Assembly (NCBI GenBank): GCA_949128115.1
Contig: OX421968.1
Location: forward strand, 25,776,377 to 25,840,376
Direction of reading: 5' to 3'
DNA from: Anaspis maculata
Lineage: Eukaryota > Arthropoda > Insecta > Coleoptera > Scraptiidae
DNA: 64,000 bases
In this document: one piece after another, positions 11,845 to 23,647 of the stretch
Layout of the letters: each line of letters starts with the position of its first letter
Position numbering within the stretch: position 1 is the first letter of the stretch
Program-made: the position numbers and the translations under genes
The notes under the pieces: generated by a model
Told to the model about the DNA's origin: nothing
Seen by the model: the letters and a program-made list of their open reading frames with translations, nothing else
Database searches by the model: none

Positions 11845-13560
11845 CTGGACATCAATCGCATTTCAGTATAAAAGTATCATGAACCTGATAAATATCTGAA
11901 TGACGAATTTGTAGTTGGAAAAGTTTTTCGAAATATGATTTCATTTCGGTAAAAAATCAATTTGAAAAAGGACTTATTCAAATTAGGAATAATATGCTAC
12001 GTCACAGCTTGAAAGTGAACTAGGAGGTGGGAGGGAGGAAGGAGAGGGGAACGCATTTGACATTCGACGGAAGCATTCGTTCTGGATCTATTACGTAGTG
12101 GTGTATTTTCACGTGCGAGCACAACTTTATCACAAGGAACTTATTTTTGATGCCATTGCATGGAGTTATTATGTATTATGAAGCGAAATTGTATTAAAAA
12201 AAACTAGATTATTTGACGTGAGCCTGACATATGACATGTGACATTCGCAGTACTGCCACTCATATGACACTAATAACACTGTTGTGACATTAATCCGAAG
12301 CCTGCACGAACAAAAATAAGTGAATTTCAAGGAAGAATCGACCAAAATGTGAGGTCAAACCATAGCACTCCAGCATTTCATTATATTTTTTTGGTATAAA
12401 TCAGTTCAAAACGAGAAGGTGTTCTTCAGTTATTGAATGGCCAACTAGAGTTTCTATTGGCTCTTCAAAATGTTACGTCACGCACTTGCCGCGCCATTCA
12501 AACAGACAAATCTTTTTCATGTTTTTTTAATATGTGCAAAAACTTTTTTAAACAAAATCATCGTGCCAATGCAACAATTTTGGGAGGATCTTTCATAAAA
12601 AGAAATAAAAAAACCCATGTCCACTAGCCTATTGGCGTGGTGAAAATTGTAACTGCGCCACTGATTAACGGATGCGCTGTCCACGTACTCAAACATGCTG
12701 GGAGAACCGCGTTGAAAGGTTCTCAGCAAATCCGTAGCATACGTTAGGGCATTCCGCAGTATTCACAGACAATAAGCAAGGTACCATACAATGAGCATAC
12801 TAAATTCGAAGAAAAAATACACAGGCGGATTTTTTCTCAACGGGCTATGCTAATAATCGCCGGGCCGACATTCGCCTCTCTCTGTTGTCGCCATAATACG
12901 ACGACACAACAACAATAACACCACCACAACTGTTGTGTATTCCAACAAACTCATCAATTCAAGTTAATCTAACTTAAATATAGGTTAGTATACTGACCAC
13001 GCCATAGGTACCTGAAATACCTACCTAGGCGTGAGGGTTTTTCCGACCCTCATGTATACAATGTTACGGGCGGGGATTCTGGAGATCACGCGGTCTTTCT
13101 TTCTGGACTATTCGCATGAGATTTGAGATTGCATTGTACAAGTGTGGAACTCTAGAAAAGAAATATTCCAGAACATACGTGTAAGCCCTCGCCTGTGGAA
13201 CTAACCTAGAGACTTGATAAGAGAGTAGGACACATCTGTCCATTTGACGGAGGTGCCGTCTTCACAGCACGTTGGAATGGCACGCGAACACATACCTAAA
13301 TAGGCCCCTTTGTTTCGGTTTTTTTGAGTGCGCATGTCTGGCGCAAATTTCATAGTTTCGTACACCGATATTGAAAATTAACACTAAAAAATATTGTAGT
13401 GCACCTAAAATTCCACAAATAATTTGGCTGAATGTTAGATACCATTTTCTATATTCAAAGGAAATTTTTCATTGAAATTAAGTTCAATGATTATTTATGG
13501 AAGTTCAGGAACAGCGAAAATGGCAACAGCGCTCAAAACAACAAGACATCGGCGCCAACT
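11845..13560. other. No gene seen
   Basis: AT-rich DNA without motifs. A minor TGACAT-rich patch lies near 12230-12300, and a decayed CCGACCCTCATG inverted patch near 13030-13060. Confidence 0.4.
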
Positions 13561-13563
13561 CAG

Positions 13564-14352
13564 GGTTGGGCAAAATACTTCGAAAAATGTATTTAAATAC
13601 AAAATACAAAACACACGATCCAAGATAGTCTAAATACAAAATACAAACTACTTCTTGAAATATCTTTGAAATACAAAATACAACCTAGAGTATCCCAAAT
13701 ACAAAATACAAAATACTTTCTTATTGCGTATTTCAACCATTTTATTGGAAAAACCGTAAAATGCAAGTATTTCAATGGGAACACTTCAAAGATTCAGTCG
13801 TAACAATAAGTTAATTATTATGAACTATGAAAAGACAAATACAATAAACATAAGGTGAAGAAAACTTCATATTCAAACCTATTCCTTACTTCATTCATCA
13901 ATTCTTCAAAATAACAAATGTTGATTTCCTTTGGGGACAACCAGCTTATCGAAAATATTGTCCGACATCCGACATGGAACCTCTCGTGGCTGACAGTAGG
14001 ATGCACTTACCAGTAAAACGTAAAAGATGCGATCGAGCTCATTATCGATCCCAGATGGTGTGCAAAAGCAAGAAATGTCAATGGGATGAATATAGTATTA
14101 CCAGAACAATTTCGGCCCGAACAGACTGAAGAGCATGGGAAACAAATGTATTTTGTATTTTGTATTTTGAAAATCAAAATACTTTTCCGAAAAATGTATT
14201 TAAAATACAAAATACGAAATACTAGCTGCCTGAACTATTCCAAAATACAAAATACAAATACTTCTCAATCAAATGTATTTGAATACAAAATACAAAATAC
14301 CTAAATGTATTTCAAATACGTATTTCAAATACTTGTATTTGAAATACCGCCC
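13564..14352. mobile_element. hAT-like non-autonomous element rich in AAATAC
   Basis: The ends are imperfect inverted repeats (CAGGGTTGGGCAAAATAC on the left; the right end reads TAGGGCTGGGCGGTAT when inverted), the form common at hAT termini. Both subterminal zones consist largely of AAATAC/GTATTT repeats (13590-13760 and 14145-14340) and would pair with each other. The core 13770-14140 is unrelated AT-rich sequence. No transposase. I could not find a convincing 8 bp target duplication. Confidence 0.6.
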
Positions 14353-14452
14353 AGCCCTACTGTCACTTATGACAATTATGATCGCACTCCTCGTTTCTAC
14401 CTGACCTAAATTTCATTTGCTCATGTTTTGACGAAAGAATACAACTTGTTGA

Positions 14453-14502
14453 AAATGGCTGTACCGAGAAGGAAGTTCAAAGAAGCTACGAAGAGATGCA
14501 TT
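14453..14502 (+). other. Possible short coding start, unrecognised
   Basis: AAAATGG begins a frame MAVPRRKFKEATKRCIN followed by a donor-like CG then GTATGTG at about 14502. The open frame continues for 100 further codons only because it runs into the dispersed repeat at 14626-14880. I do not recognise it; it may be chance. Confidence 0.15.
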
Positions 14503-14625
14503 AACGGTATGTGTGAAAGTGACAGCCAGGAACCAGTAGTTGGTCAGGCGGCTAGACAGAGTATGCAGCGTTGCCATTCAACTGACAGTCGTCAGCCCGT
14601 CAACTGCCCAAACGAAGTAGCCTAT

Positions 14626-14880
14626 AGCTATACCGCGCAAGAGAGACGTCCGACACCTGCAATAATGGGCGCCGCCATCTTGATGGTTATTTGGGGATTT
14701 TGGGTAGTGTGGACTGGCACCACTTCGCTACTTGGCCACTTGACTAAGCACGACATTATTTTACTTCTCCCTCAAAGTACGTGGAATCAACACTAATAAC
14801 ATTAAGTGGGAATCAACAGGTGAAGAAAAGGTGTGCGATCATTCCAGCATCCAGAAGTTTCGTTAACTACGTGATGTTTA
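14626..14880. repeat. Dispersed repeat, copy 1 (inverted partner at 29167-29455)
   Basis: This block, including GCTATACCGCGCAAGAGAG and CGATCATTCCAGCATCCAG, recurs in reverse orientation at 29167-29455. A short related piece lies at 28868-28890. It contains an ATGGGCGCCGCCATCTTG patch that inflates open frames on either strand. It is non-coding as far as I can see. Confidence 0.75.
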
Positions 14881-15017
14881 TTTACACTAACTTTGGAGGG
14901 CTGTATCTTCGTCATTAGGCCGAACTTTGCAAAATGGTATATAGGTTTTCGTTATATTTTGACGAGATTCACCTACAGTTGAATTTTCCCCTGAATCATC
15001 CCTGAAACACCCTGTAT
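14881..15017. repeat. Single arm of the CAGGGTGTTTC foldback family
   Basis: This matches the right arm of the elements at 70-658 and 43437-44018 (AACTTTGCAAAATGGTATAT, then GAAACACCCTG). No left arm is present. Its end abuts the tandem array at 15018 at a TATA. Confidence 0.8.
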
Positions 15018-16339
15018 AGCGGAACAATTAGATCGCTATGTCTTGAGGGTTATGTTTTACATTCATCTCTTACTTTGGGGGCGGCGTGTGGGAGCGGCAG
15101 AGTTTGGAAAAAAAAATTCTTCCACAGTTTGAGTTGGGAGTTTCTGAATGTTTGAGGTAACATTAAAATGTAATTCAGTGGAAATTATTGAAAGTTGCAC
15201 TTTTTTCTTTTGGGGGTGGAAGTTGGAGGCGGCGCCATGTCAAAGGTGGCCTATTCTTTCCCACTTTTAGTTAGCTATCCATACAGCGAAAGAATTAGAT
15301 TGTTATGTCTTCGGGTTTATGTTTTTCATTCATCTCTCACTTTGAGGGCAGCGTGTGGGGGCGGCAGCATTCGGCAAAGTAACTATTGCACAGTTTGAGT
15401 TGAGAGTTTATAGATGAGAGAGAAATAGGACAATCAGTGAAAATTGTGGAAGTTGCATTTTTTGTTTGTTTGGAGGCGGCAGTTGGAGGCGGCGGCTAAT
15501 TAAAAGTGGCCTATATTTTTCCAATTTCAGTCAGCTATCAATATAGTGAAAGAATTAGATCGCTATGTCTTCAGGTTCATGTTTTACATATATGTATCTC
15601 TCACTTTGGGGGCGGCGTGTGGGAGCGGCAGAGTTTGGCAAAGAAATTCTTGCTAGTTTGAGTCAAGAGTTTCTGAATGTTCGAGGTAACATTATCAGCT
15701 AAATCCGTGAAAATTGTTGAAAGTTGCACTTTTTTCTTTTGGGGGCGGAAGCTGGAGGCGGCTCCATATCAAAAGTAGCCTATATTTTTCTATTTTTAGT
15801 CAGCTATCCATTTAGCGAAAAACTTGGATCGCTATGTCTTTGGGTTCATGTTTTTCATTTATCTCTTACTTTGGGGGCGGCGTATGGGAGCGGCAGCGTT
15901 CGGCTGAGCAAGTGTTGCACAATTTGAGTTGGCAGTTCCTAAATGTTTAAGGGAACATCTCAATCAGTAACATTTGTGAAAGTTGCACTTTTTATCGTTT
16001 GGGGGCGGAATCTGGGGGCGGCGACTAACCAAAAGTAGCCTATCCTTTCCCATTTTGAGTCAGCTATTTATATATCGAAAGAATCAGATCGCTATGTCTT
16101 CGGGTTTATGTTTTTCATTTTAAAGTGATTGGGGGCGGTTTTCTCTATGTTGGCGGCGCAATATAGACATCCAATATAGCCTAGCCCTCCTTTGGGAGTG
16201 GCAGGTATGTAACAGCGAAAAAATTAGAAAGCTAGGTCGTCTAGTTTGGGAGGAGTTCGAGAAACGGACGGACGGACGGACGGACGGACAAAGCGGTTGC
16301 AATAGCGATTTTCATCAAGATGGAAAATGCGCTAAAAAT
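15018..16339 (+). mobile_element. Helentron-like element, 5'-truncated (copy 3)
   Basis: About five tandem units of roughly 260 bp share the landmark ATTAGATCGCTATGTCTTC (near 15030, 15295, 15555, 15820, 16085) and a G-rich block of GGGGGCGGCGTGTGGGAGCG type. They are followed by a (GGAC)n tract at about 16259-16290, a hairpin, and the end ATGCGCTAAAAA. The same order ends the copy at 34963-37610. The 5' end is missing. Confidence 0.75.
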
Positions 16340-17092
16340 TTACTACCCAGCAACTGCTGCGTATCAATTTACAGGGTGGAAACTATTTTTCATCATCATT
16401 TTTTTTGCTTGGTGGAACTGATCTAGATTGAAGCCGATTCCAGTTCTTTTGCAAGCTTATAATGTCATACCGAACATATGAAAAGGACACATCTCTGCAT
16501 CCACTGCTTTTCAATTTACAGGGTATTTACAGGGTGAAAAGTCATTTTCACGTTTCAATTTTTTTCTTGATGAAATCGGCTTTCACAACAATTGCAACTG
16601 GTTCTTCTGTAAACTTGAGGTTTCTAGTCAAACATATCAAAATAATAACATTTCTGCTACAGCCACGTTTTCATTTACAAATTGAAATGTTTGGTTGCGT
16701 TTCAAGATTTTTTGAATTTTTGATGCAATATACCCGAATATATCCTAACATTTAAATTTGTAAAAAAAAACGTGGCTGTAGCAGAGATGTATTATTTTGA
16801 TATGTTTGACCAGAAACTTCAAGTTTACAGAAGAGTCAGTCGCAATTGTTGTGCGAGCCAATTTCACCAAGAAAAAAATTGAAACGTGAAAATGACTTTT
16901 CACCCTGTAAATTGAAAAGCAGCAGTTGCAGAGATGTATCCTTTCCATATGTTCAGTATGACATTATAAGCTTGCAAAAAAACTGAAACCGGCTTCAATC
17001 TAGATCAGTTCCACCAAGAAAAAAAATTGAAGATGAAAAATAGTTTTCACCCTGTAACTTGATACGCAGCAGTTGCTGGGTGGTATATTTTT
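16340..17092. repeat. Palindrome with internal CAGGGTGGAAAC ends
   Basis: The left arm 16340-16740 pairs with the right arm 16745-17092. CAGGGTGGAAACTATTTTTC at 16372 is mirrored near 17050, but the pairing continues outward another 30 bp or so (ACCCAGCAACTGCTGCGTAT and its partner), so the CAGGGTG motif is not the outer limit. Confidence 0.85.
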
Positions 17093-17390
17093 TACATGTT
17101 TATTGGAAGACCTGGCCTATCAAACTAGCCTAAAACCGTTGTTTTCAGTCATCAGTTTCTCAAGAAAGTAAGGAATTGAAGAGAAATAATGAACTTTCAC
17201 CCTGTATACTAATTTGTAGCAGTCCCATAGTTGAGGACTTTTGATATGTTAAATGTTATTATATTGTTATTTTATATGCTATTCATGGTAAAAAAATCGT
17301 TTTTGTTTGAATTAATTCCAGCAGATATTCTATTTCCAATATACTCGTATGTACTAGTATAGCTATAGTACAAGAAAGATAGATTTCAAC
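17093..17390. other. No gene seen
   Basis: AT-rich DNA with an isolated CACCCTGTATAC end at about 17199, probably a remnant of another foldback element. Confidence 0.4.
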
Positions 17391-18982
17391 CTCGGAATAA
17401 ATATGGACGTCCTGAAAATTTGATATCCTGTTCAGAATTGAGTGCTCTACAACATATCCAAAATCGCCAAAAATCGCACCCGGGGGTTTTGAGTTATTGT
17501 TGGAGGGGGGGTAAAAAATTGCAACTTAAAATGGAGGGGATGAAACCTGTCAATCCATTGGAAGCAAATACGTTATAATTCGACGCATCATATTCCGTTG
17601 ATACCATTTTGGCACAAAATATGTCGATCACTGTTGAAGGGGGCTCGTGGGAGGGCGAAGCCCTGGCTAGGTGGTCCATTTGGTTTTTTCTGGTCATGTA
17701 GAACCGATCACGACAAGTTTGGTATCTTTTCCGACTATATTCAATCTCCTGAACTCGAATCCGATGTGTTAATTTGGATGAAAACAAGTTTGAACAAGTT
17801 AACTTGGAAATACTTGTTTTTTCTTTGAGAATTTTGACGATTTTTTTCTACTGTTAGAGGTGTTCATCTTCGAAAAAATTTCAGGGGCCATTGAATTGAA
17901 GTGTATTCTTCACGAAAATCATCTACTCGATGTTTGATTTTGTTTCTCGAGTTTAAAAAATATCGATTTGAACTTGAATCGGCCCGGCGCCGCTTCTACT
18001 AATGACCAGAACACGACAACATGCACCTTTAAATGAAAATAGCATGAACTATTGGAAAACTGATAACTTATCTTTGAAAATTCGAGGATTTGTGCAGAAC
18101 TGAATTCCCTATAACATAAACAAAATCGCCGTGAATCGCACTGCAGGATTTTGAGTTATTCGAGCTGGAGGATAAGATTTTGTCAAGATTCGTACTCTAT
18201 GAACTGTTACCTCTCCCCTCAAATAACTCAAAACCCTGCAGTGCGATTCATGACGGTTTTGTTTATGTTATAGGGACTTCAATTCTGCACAGATCATTGA
18301 ATTTTCAAAGATGAGTTATTATTCCTTTAATGGTTTGAGCTATTTCTCATTGAAAGGTGCATGTTGTAGTGTTCTGGTCAGTAGCAGACGACGCGCCGGG
18401 CCGGCTCAGGTTCAAATCGATTTTTTAAATTCGAGAAACAAAATGAAACATCAAGAAGATCATTTTCGTGAAGAATACACTTCAAATCAATGGCCCCTTA
18501 AAATTTTCCAAAGAACACCTCAAACAGTGAAAAAAAATTGTCAAAATTGTCAAAGAAAAAACAAGTTTTTTCAAGTTAACTTGTTCAAACCTGTTTTCAT
18601 CCAAATTAACACATCGGATTCGAGTTCAAGAGATTGAATTTAGTCGGAAAAGATACCAAACTTGTCGTGATCGGTTCTACATGGCCAGAAAAACATAATG
18701 GACCACCTAGCAGGGCTTCGCCCCCTCACGTCCCCCCTTCAACAGTGATCGACATTTTTTGTGCCAAAATGGTATCAACGGGATATGATGCGTCGAATTA
18801 TAACGTATTTGCTTCCAATGGATTGACGGGTTTCATACCCTCCATTTTTAATTGCAATTTTTTACCCCCCTCCAATAACTCAAAACCCCCGGGTGCGATT
18901 TTTGGCGATTTTGGATATGTTGTAGAGCACGCAATTCTGAACAGAATATCAAATTTTCAGGACGTCCATATTTTTTCCGAGG
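17391..18982. repeat. 1.6 kb palindrome
   Basis: The left arm, starting CGGAATAAATATGGACGTCC, is mirrored by the right arm ending near 18982. The centre is at about 18187. Blocks GTGCTCTACAACATATCC, ATCGCACCCGGGGGTTTTG and GTATCTTTTCCGACTA all recur inverted. The open frames on the two arms (17494-17787 minus and 18634-19059 plus) translate to near-identical peptides because of the symmetry. Ends are not CAGGGTG. Confidence 0.9.
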
Positions 18983-20070
18983 TCTGGCCGATTTTTCTAC
19001 TATTTTTCCTGTACTACTATTCAAGTATGTGCACGCGAAAGGTGTATGATTTTCGGTAGACGCCTAGAAACCGTATGCCGGGGTCATTGTGGAATTCGCT
19101 GGAGGACCGATAGAAGACTTCGAGAACACTAGTCTGAGGTACATAGCCACCACGCATCGGCCTACGAAGTAGTATTAAATTCAAAGCGATATTGAGCGAA
19201 TATGTAGTACCGAGCGATATCCAAGTGCAAGTAATTTTTGACGTGTATTTATTATAGTTCGCAGTGATAAACAGAGTGTTTTAAAACGATCGACTCAATT
19301 ATAAACGAACCTAAACGCAAAATACGTAACAATAAACTTACAGTCCTCCTGTTCGACCATTCTCATTCATTTTTTTATTCTTATTCCATTCTCATTCACA
19401 CATCTCATACATCTTTCTGCGAGCACACAAGCAGCAGAAAACATACATACTAAACCACCGTCTAATTTAAATAAACAAGTCAAGTTTTACGCGTAAACTT
19501 TAATTCATAGTTTTTGATTTAGTAATAACACACACCGTAACTCCACCTAACAAGCGAGATACAATTCACTGGTCCTTCAGACACCGGATGAGAACGAAAG
19601 TTAGTGCGAGTTCCATGTTTTGTAAGTGACGTCACCAAAAGCTCTAACAAACTCCTGGTTCAAAAGAAGCGTGTAGCACCACCCTCACCAAGCAAGCACA
19701 ACAAGGTCAGCCAAGTGATTCAGGATCACTCAAAAGTTCACGAGTCACAAAGGGCCAGGCTTACGATAATTCGATTAGTTCAAAAACAATCGTTTGCGAA
19801 CGAAACCAGAATTCTTCAACAGACAGTGACGGGCCCAAGGGGCTTGTTTCCGCCCGAGGCGCCCCCAATGTAAACGCAAAAAATATTATGTAGGTGACCC
19901 TGCACATTTACAAAGACTGCCGCTCTTTACTCTCCCGGGGCGCCATCTACCACGTAATAGTTCAAGTCTCTGCTGGATAACAACTGCGTCCCAACCCTAG
20001 CAGTACTGATAGAAACCTAATCTCTATTAGTACATTGACACAGTTTATAAATATTTTTGATTAATATTGT
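18983..20070. other. Unassigned; possible LTR-retroelement remnant
   Basis: A purine-rich AAGGGG with CCGCCCGAGGCGCCCCC then TGTAAACGC at about 19838-19875 is reminiscent of the end of an LTR retrotransposon's internal region followed by an LTR start, and a similar AAACGCAAAATACG patch lies at 19310. I see no gag/pol motifs, so the call is weak. The open frame at 19604-19873 has no recognised domain. Confidence 0.25.
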
Positions 20071-21405
20071 TTTTTCACTACTAGCTGTGAAGTGCATCAT
20101 TATTAACCTCTCCCTGAATTAGGATGGCGATTTTCTAGTAGTAAAAAAAATACTATACAGGGTGGTCCTCGTTTTATGTCAATAAATTTAAGGATCGATA
20201 GAGAATGAAAAATGAAGGGGACTTTCTCCAGAAAACATATTTCAGAAATGCCTAATAACAGAGATACAGCCCTTCAAAGTTGGAAATAAATAATCGTTTT
20301 TTCCGCATAACTTTTGAACCGTTCAACCGATTTCGTTCAAAATAGAACCAAAGGTTTACTGAAGTTATCCCCTGTCGAACAATCATAACATGTTCCATAA
20401 AAAAGTTTCAGCAGCGTAGATATCAGGGGGTGTTCCTACTCCCCCCCCTAATTTCTCACCCACCAGTTATTTTTTAAAACTGTTCATAATTTTGAATTCT
20501 ACGTTCAATTTAGAAGAAAAAGTCACTTCTGCAAAATTTTGATTAGAGGTTTCGTTCAGGAGATATTTGAGTTTGAAACTTTGGAAAACATCCCGAAATC
20601 GCCACTTTCCAGAACCCAAATTGTTTTTTTCCTGAAAATTTCCCGTGTTTTGGAAAAAATGGTGGTTTATCAACTTAGAAATTCTAGAAAACCTATTTCA
20701 GCTGAGAAATCATGAGTTTCTTTGAATTTTAATTTTTAGACCTTTGAAAGTGGCGATTTCGGGATGTTTCCCAAAGTTTCAAACCCAAATATCTCCTAAA
20801 CGAAGCCTCTAATCAAAATTTTGCAACAGTGATTTTTTCTTCAAAATTGAACGTAGAATTCAAAATTATAAACAGTTTCCAAAAATAACTAGGGGGGTGA
20901 AAAATAGGGGGGGAAAAGTAGGGTCACCCCCTAATGTCTAAGCCCCTGAAACTTTTTTATGGAACATGTTATGATTGTTCGACAGGGGATAATTTCAGTG
21001 AACCTTTGGTTCTATTTATAATCAAATTGGTTGAACGGTTCAAAAGTTATGCGGAAAAAACGATTATTTATTTCCAACTTTGAAGGGCTGTATCTCTGTT
21101 ATTAGGCATTTCTCAAATATGTTTTCTGGAGAAAGTCCCTTTTATTTTTCATTCTCTATCGATCCTTAAATTTAATGACATAAAAGTCGGACCACCCTGT
21201 ATAAACCACGGTCGAGAAAATTATCATAGCTTCAGCGCCTTATATCCCTCAGCTGCGCTTCGGGATCTAAACTGGCGCTTCAGCTATAATAATACTTTCT
21301 CAACCTTGGTATATAATATACTATTTCTCACTACTAGCTGTGAAGTAGGCCGTTATTGACCTGCTTAGAGGTCGTGAAGTGATTTTTCACAACCAGTAGG
21401 CTGAC
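20071..21405. mobile_element. CACTACTAG element, copy 1, split by a foldback insertion
   Basis: The two outer parts (20071-20157 and 21200-21405) together match the uninterrupted copy at 33310-33596, including CACTACTAGCTGTGAAG at both ends and the inner TATAGCTTCAGCGCCTTATA. Partial copies lie at 23648-23689 and 34262-34420. The element at 20158-21199 sits in its TATATA. Confidence 0.85.
20158..21199. mobile_element. Foldback element CAGGGTGGTCC, with readable TA target duplication
   Basis: A 1,042 bp palindrome from CAGGGTGGTCC to GGACCACCCTG. The host copy here reads ACTATA-element-TATAAACC, and the empty copy at 33310-33596 reads ACTATATAAACC, so removing the element and one TA restores the empty site. 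The internal block with AAAATTTTGATTAGAGG and GGAGATATTTG is shared with 41447-43038. Confidence 0.9.
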
Positions 21406-21439
21406 TGTCACATTCCGTATCACATCACATAGTTTTTCC

Positions 21440-21540
21440 GATCAATAAAAGACCTTTATTATTATTATTATTATTGTTATTAACCGCCGGTCACTATTAT
21501 TAACCTCCTGTCACATTATTAACCTCCTGTCAATCAGAGA
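21440..21540. repeat. (ATT)n tract, possible LINE tail
   Basis: CAATAAAAGACC followed by (ATT)n at about 21458-21480 resembles a LINE 3' end. Two to three TATTAACCTCCTGTCA units follow. Confidence 0.4.
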
Positions 21541-21714
21541 ATAATCAATTTGAAATCGAGATTAATTAAATCCAAAGTGGGAAAAATATCAGATGAAAAC
21601 TGATATGGGTAGGCTTGTAATTGTCATCGTTGACATCAATAATTATTACTGGATGGTTTTTGTCGTAGGTATGCATTTGTCCGCGTGAATGGTGAATGTC
21701 TCCGAAATACTCAA

Positions 21715-22095
21715 AATTTGTATCATTCACCGATAGTACTGGTGATAGACAATCATGCCTCTGTTGAGAAAGTTTTTCAGGAAGTTGAATTCAATGACCA
21801 CCGTCTGCTGAGGCTTGCTCCATCCATATAGTTAGATGTTAAATCCAATCGAACTTGATTGGCCAAGTTTGAAAGCAGGTGTTAAAGAAGATAATATATG
21901 GCTATTCAAACTCCCAAAATTCTAGCTGATGATAACAGAGCAAGTGTTACCCAAACCGAGCTCAACGGTTGCAAAATATTGTACAAGAAAATATTTTTGA
22001 CAAAATGACTGTTGCTAATTGTGCAAGATTTGCGGCTCATATTCAGCGATTCATACCAGATGCATTGAATAGAGTAGACATGACTTTTTGATTTA
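21715..22095 (+). pseudogene. Decayed DDE transposase fragment
   Basis: The frame from 21742 reads VIDNHASVEKVFQEVEFNDH then RLLRLAPSI and stops. Further on, MTVANCARFAAHIQRFIPDA lies at about 22004-22065. The pair V-I-D-N-x-A (normally followed by P-x-H) and L-R-L-A-P-Y-S is the second-aspartate to glutamate region of Tc1-like DDE endonucleases, and the C-terminal ...CA.FA.H.Q.FIP piece fits the same family. The glutamate-bearing region is destroyed by stops. It differs from the transposase at 5053-5690. Confidence 0.6.
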
Positions 22096-22214
22096 TTACG
22101 AGTAGCACCTAATAATAATGATAATTAGTATATCACTAGTGTAGTGATACCTACTTGATTAAAGTTATTTTTGAATGCCTAGTGATGAAGTGTTGCAATA
22201 ATTTTTTTTCCAAA

Positions 22215-22350
22215 TCTGATAGTGATTCTTCCCAGTTTGATCTTGTTAATTCTTAATTTGAAATCAATTATTCCCAATTTAAAACTGATTATCCCCAATT
22301 TGAAACTGATTATTGTCATTTTGAGAATGATTGGTCTCAATTTGAAGTTG
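22215..22350. repeat. Short tandem repeat, about 24 bp units
   Basis: Roughly five diverged units of AATTTGAAACTGATTATTCCC type. Confidence 0.7.
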
Positions 22351-22542
22351 AAAAGGTGTAGTATACGAACGTATCATACATAAATCTGGCGGGTACTTTG
22401 TACGCCTGTTCGCTCAACGACTGGTGCCGCCATCTAACCATCCCGACGATCACTACGTTCGCAGTTTCTCTTCGAATTCCTCTAATTTCTCGCGCGCTTT
22501 CCGCCTGCTCTTTACGACTCCGGTTTAATATCGCACACTTAC

Positions 22543-22710
22543 CGTATCTGCTGCGGTCAAATTGATGCCCAATCCACCCGCTCTCGTGGATAAAAGGAAC
22601 ACGAAAATATCGGCCCTAGCCTGGAAATCCGCAACCATATCACGTCTCTCGGATATTTTGGAAGAGCCGTCGAGTCGCATGTACTTGTGATGCCTGTGCC
22701 ACATATATTC
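22543..22710 (-). CDS. INO80: INO80 exon: helicase lobe 2, motif V
   Basis: This 168 bp exon (56 codons, phase 0 at both ends) follows an acceptor TTTTCTTTTAG and ends at ACG with donor GTAAGT. It encodes [18 protein letters not shown] (where the end of motif IV joins Va), the [11 protein letters not shown] helix, and [19 protein letters not shown], which is helicase motif V of SNF2-family ATPases. Lobe 2 closes over ATP during DNA translocation in the INO80 nucleosome-sliding complex. It joins exactly in frame and in sequence to MIDLLE at the end of 52874-53001, 30 kb upstream in the gene. No stop or frameshift is present, so it is not a pseudo-exon. Motif VI must lie beyond this window. Confidence 0.95.
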
Positions 22711-22748
22711 CTAAAAGAAAAAAATATTGACAGACAAAACATAATGTT

Positions 22749-23647
22749 ACGGTCCGGCAACAGGACTGAACGGTTTTGAAAAGGCTGCTATCGGAATACT
22801 GATGATCTGATATAGGTACGTTAAATGTGACAGACTTGTACCTTATTTCTGGAAGACTTGTGTAGGTGGTAGGGTGGTACAACAGTTGTGACACCGTTTA
22901 TCCCGATCCAGTCCATCGTGCAAACGCAGAGATTGTTTAGTCATGCATTTGACTTGTCAGGGCCCTCTCAAGTCTCACCATAACATCAAGAGATGCCACT
23001 TCGAAATGGGTTGAGTGGATATTCCGACCTTATCCATCCAAAACATGACATTTTTTTTATAGGACTTCGGCTTGCACTGGCAAATTGAATTCATAAATTC
23101 ATGATGCGTTTGTCTATGGACAGCGTCTCTGTGTTTGCACGATTGACTAGGTCGGAGAAAAGGTTTCACAGCAAAGATCCGTTGATTGACAGGCCAGTTT
23201 GCTACTGTACAAAAAACTTTCAGCAGTAAGGTACAAGTCACTATTTGATGTAAATCAGATGATCAAACAATGGAGTATTATACTAAAAAAAATTTTTGAT
23301 TGAAATGGAAACTACATTGAAAAATAATTGACCCGTGTTTTTTTATTCAGTCGAAAACCGTACCGTTTGGGCGCAATAAAGAAATAACATCAACTAGTTC
23401 TGACGTCACAGCGAGTCACCGCCTATACTGCCTGTGTAAATGACGTCAGAAATAGGCAGAATATAGGAATTTTTTTTATTTATTGCGGCCAAACAATACG
23501 ACTTTTGGCTGAAAAAAAAATACGGGTCAGTTATTTTTCAATATAGTTTCTGATTCCATCGAAAAAAAGAAAATTTTTCAAAAGTATAATGCTCTATTAT
23601 TTTCATCGTATCCATTTTAAAACCGTTCAATCCTGTTACCGGACCCT
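22749..23647. repeat. Foldback element GGTCCGGYAACAGG, interrupted
   Basis: The left arm GGTCCGGCAACAGGACTGAA (22751) pairs with the right arm ending GTTACCGGACCCTG (23647). Inner arms around GGAAACTACATTGAAAAATA (23310) pair with 23535-23565. The left arm is split by the inverted element 22801-23264. The left end lies only about 40 bp from the acceptor of the INO80 exon at 22710. Confidence 0.8.
22801..23264. repeat. Nested inverted-repeat element
   Basis: GATGATCTGATATAGGTACG at the left and its imperfect reverse complement ending at about 23264 bound roughly 465 bp whose arms also pair internally (ATCGTGCAAACGCAGAGA at 22915 with TCTCTGTGTTTGCACGAT at about 23130). It sits inside the left arm of the element 22749-23647. 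Confidence 0.7.

Noticed and set aside
14428..14796. 122-codon open frame with a hydrophobic stretch resembling a membrane segment
   Set aside because: The hydrophobic part comes from the dispersed repeat at 14626-14880, also found inverted at 29 kb. Only the first 17 codons are kept as a weak candidate.
17494..19059. Two similar peptides on opposite strands, suggesting a conserved gene pair
   Set aside because: They are the two arms of one palindrome; no known domain and no splice or start signals.
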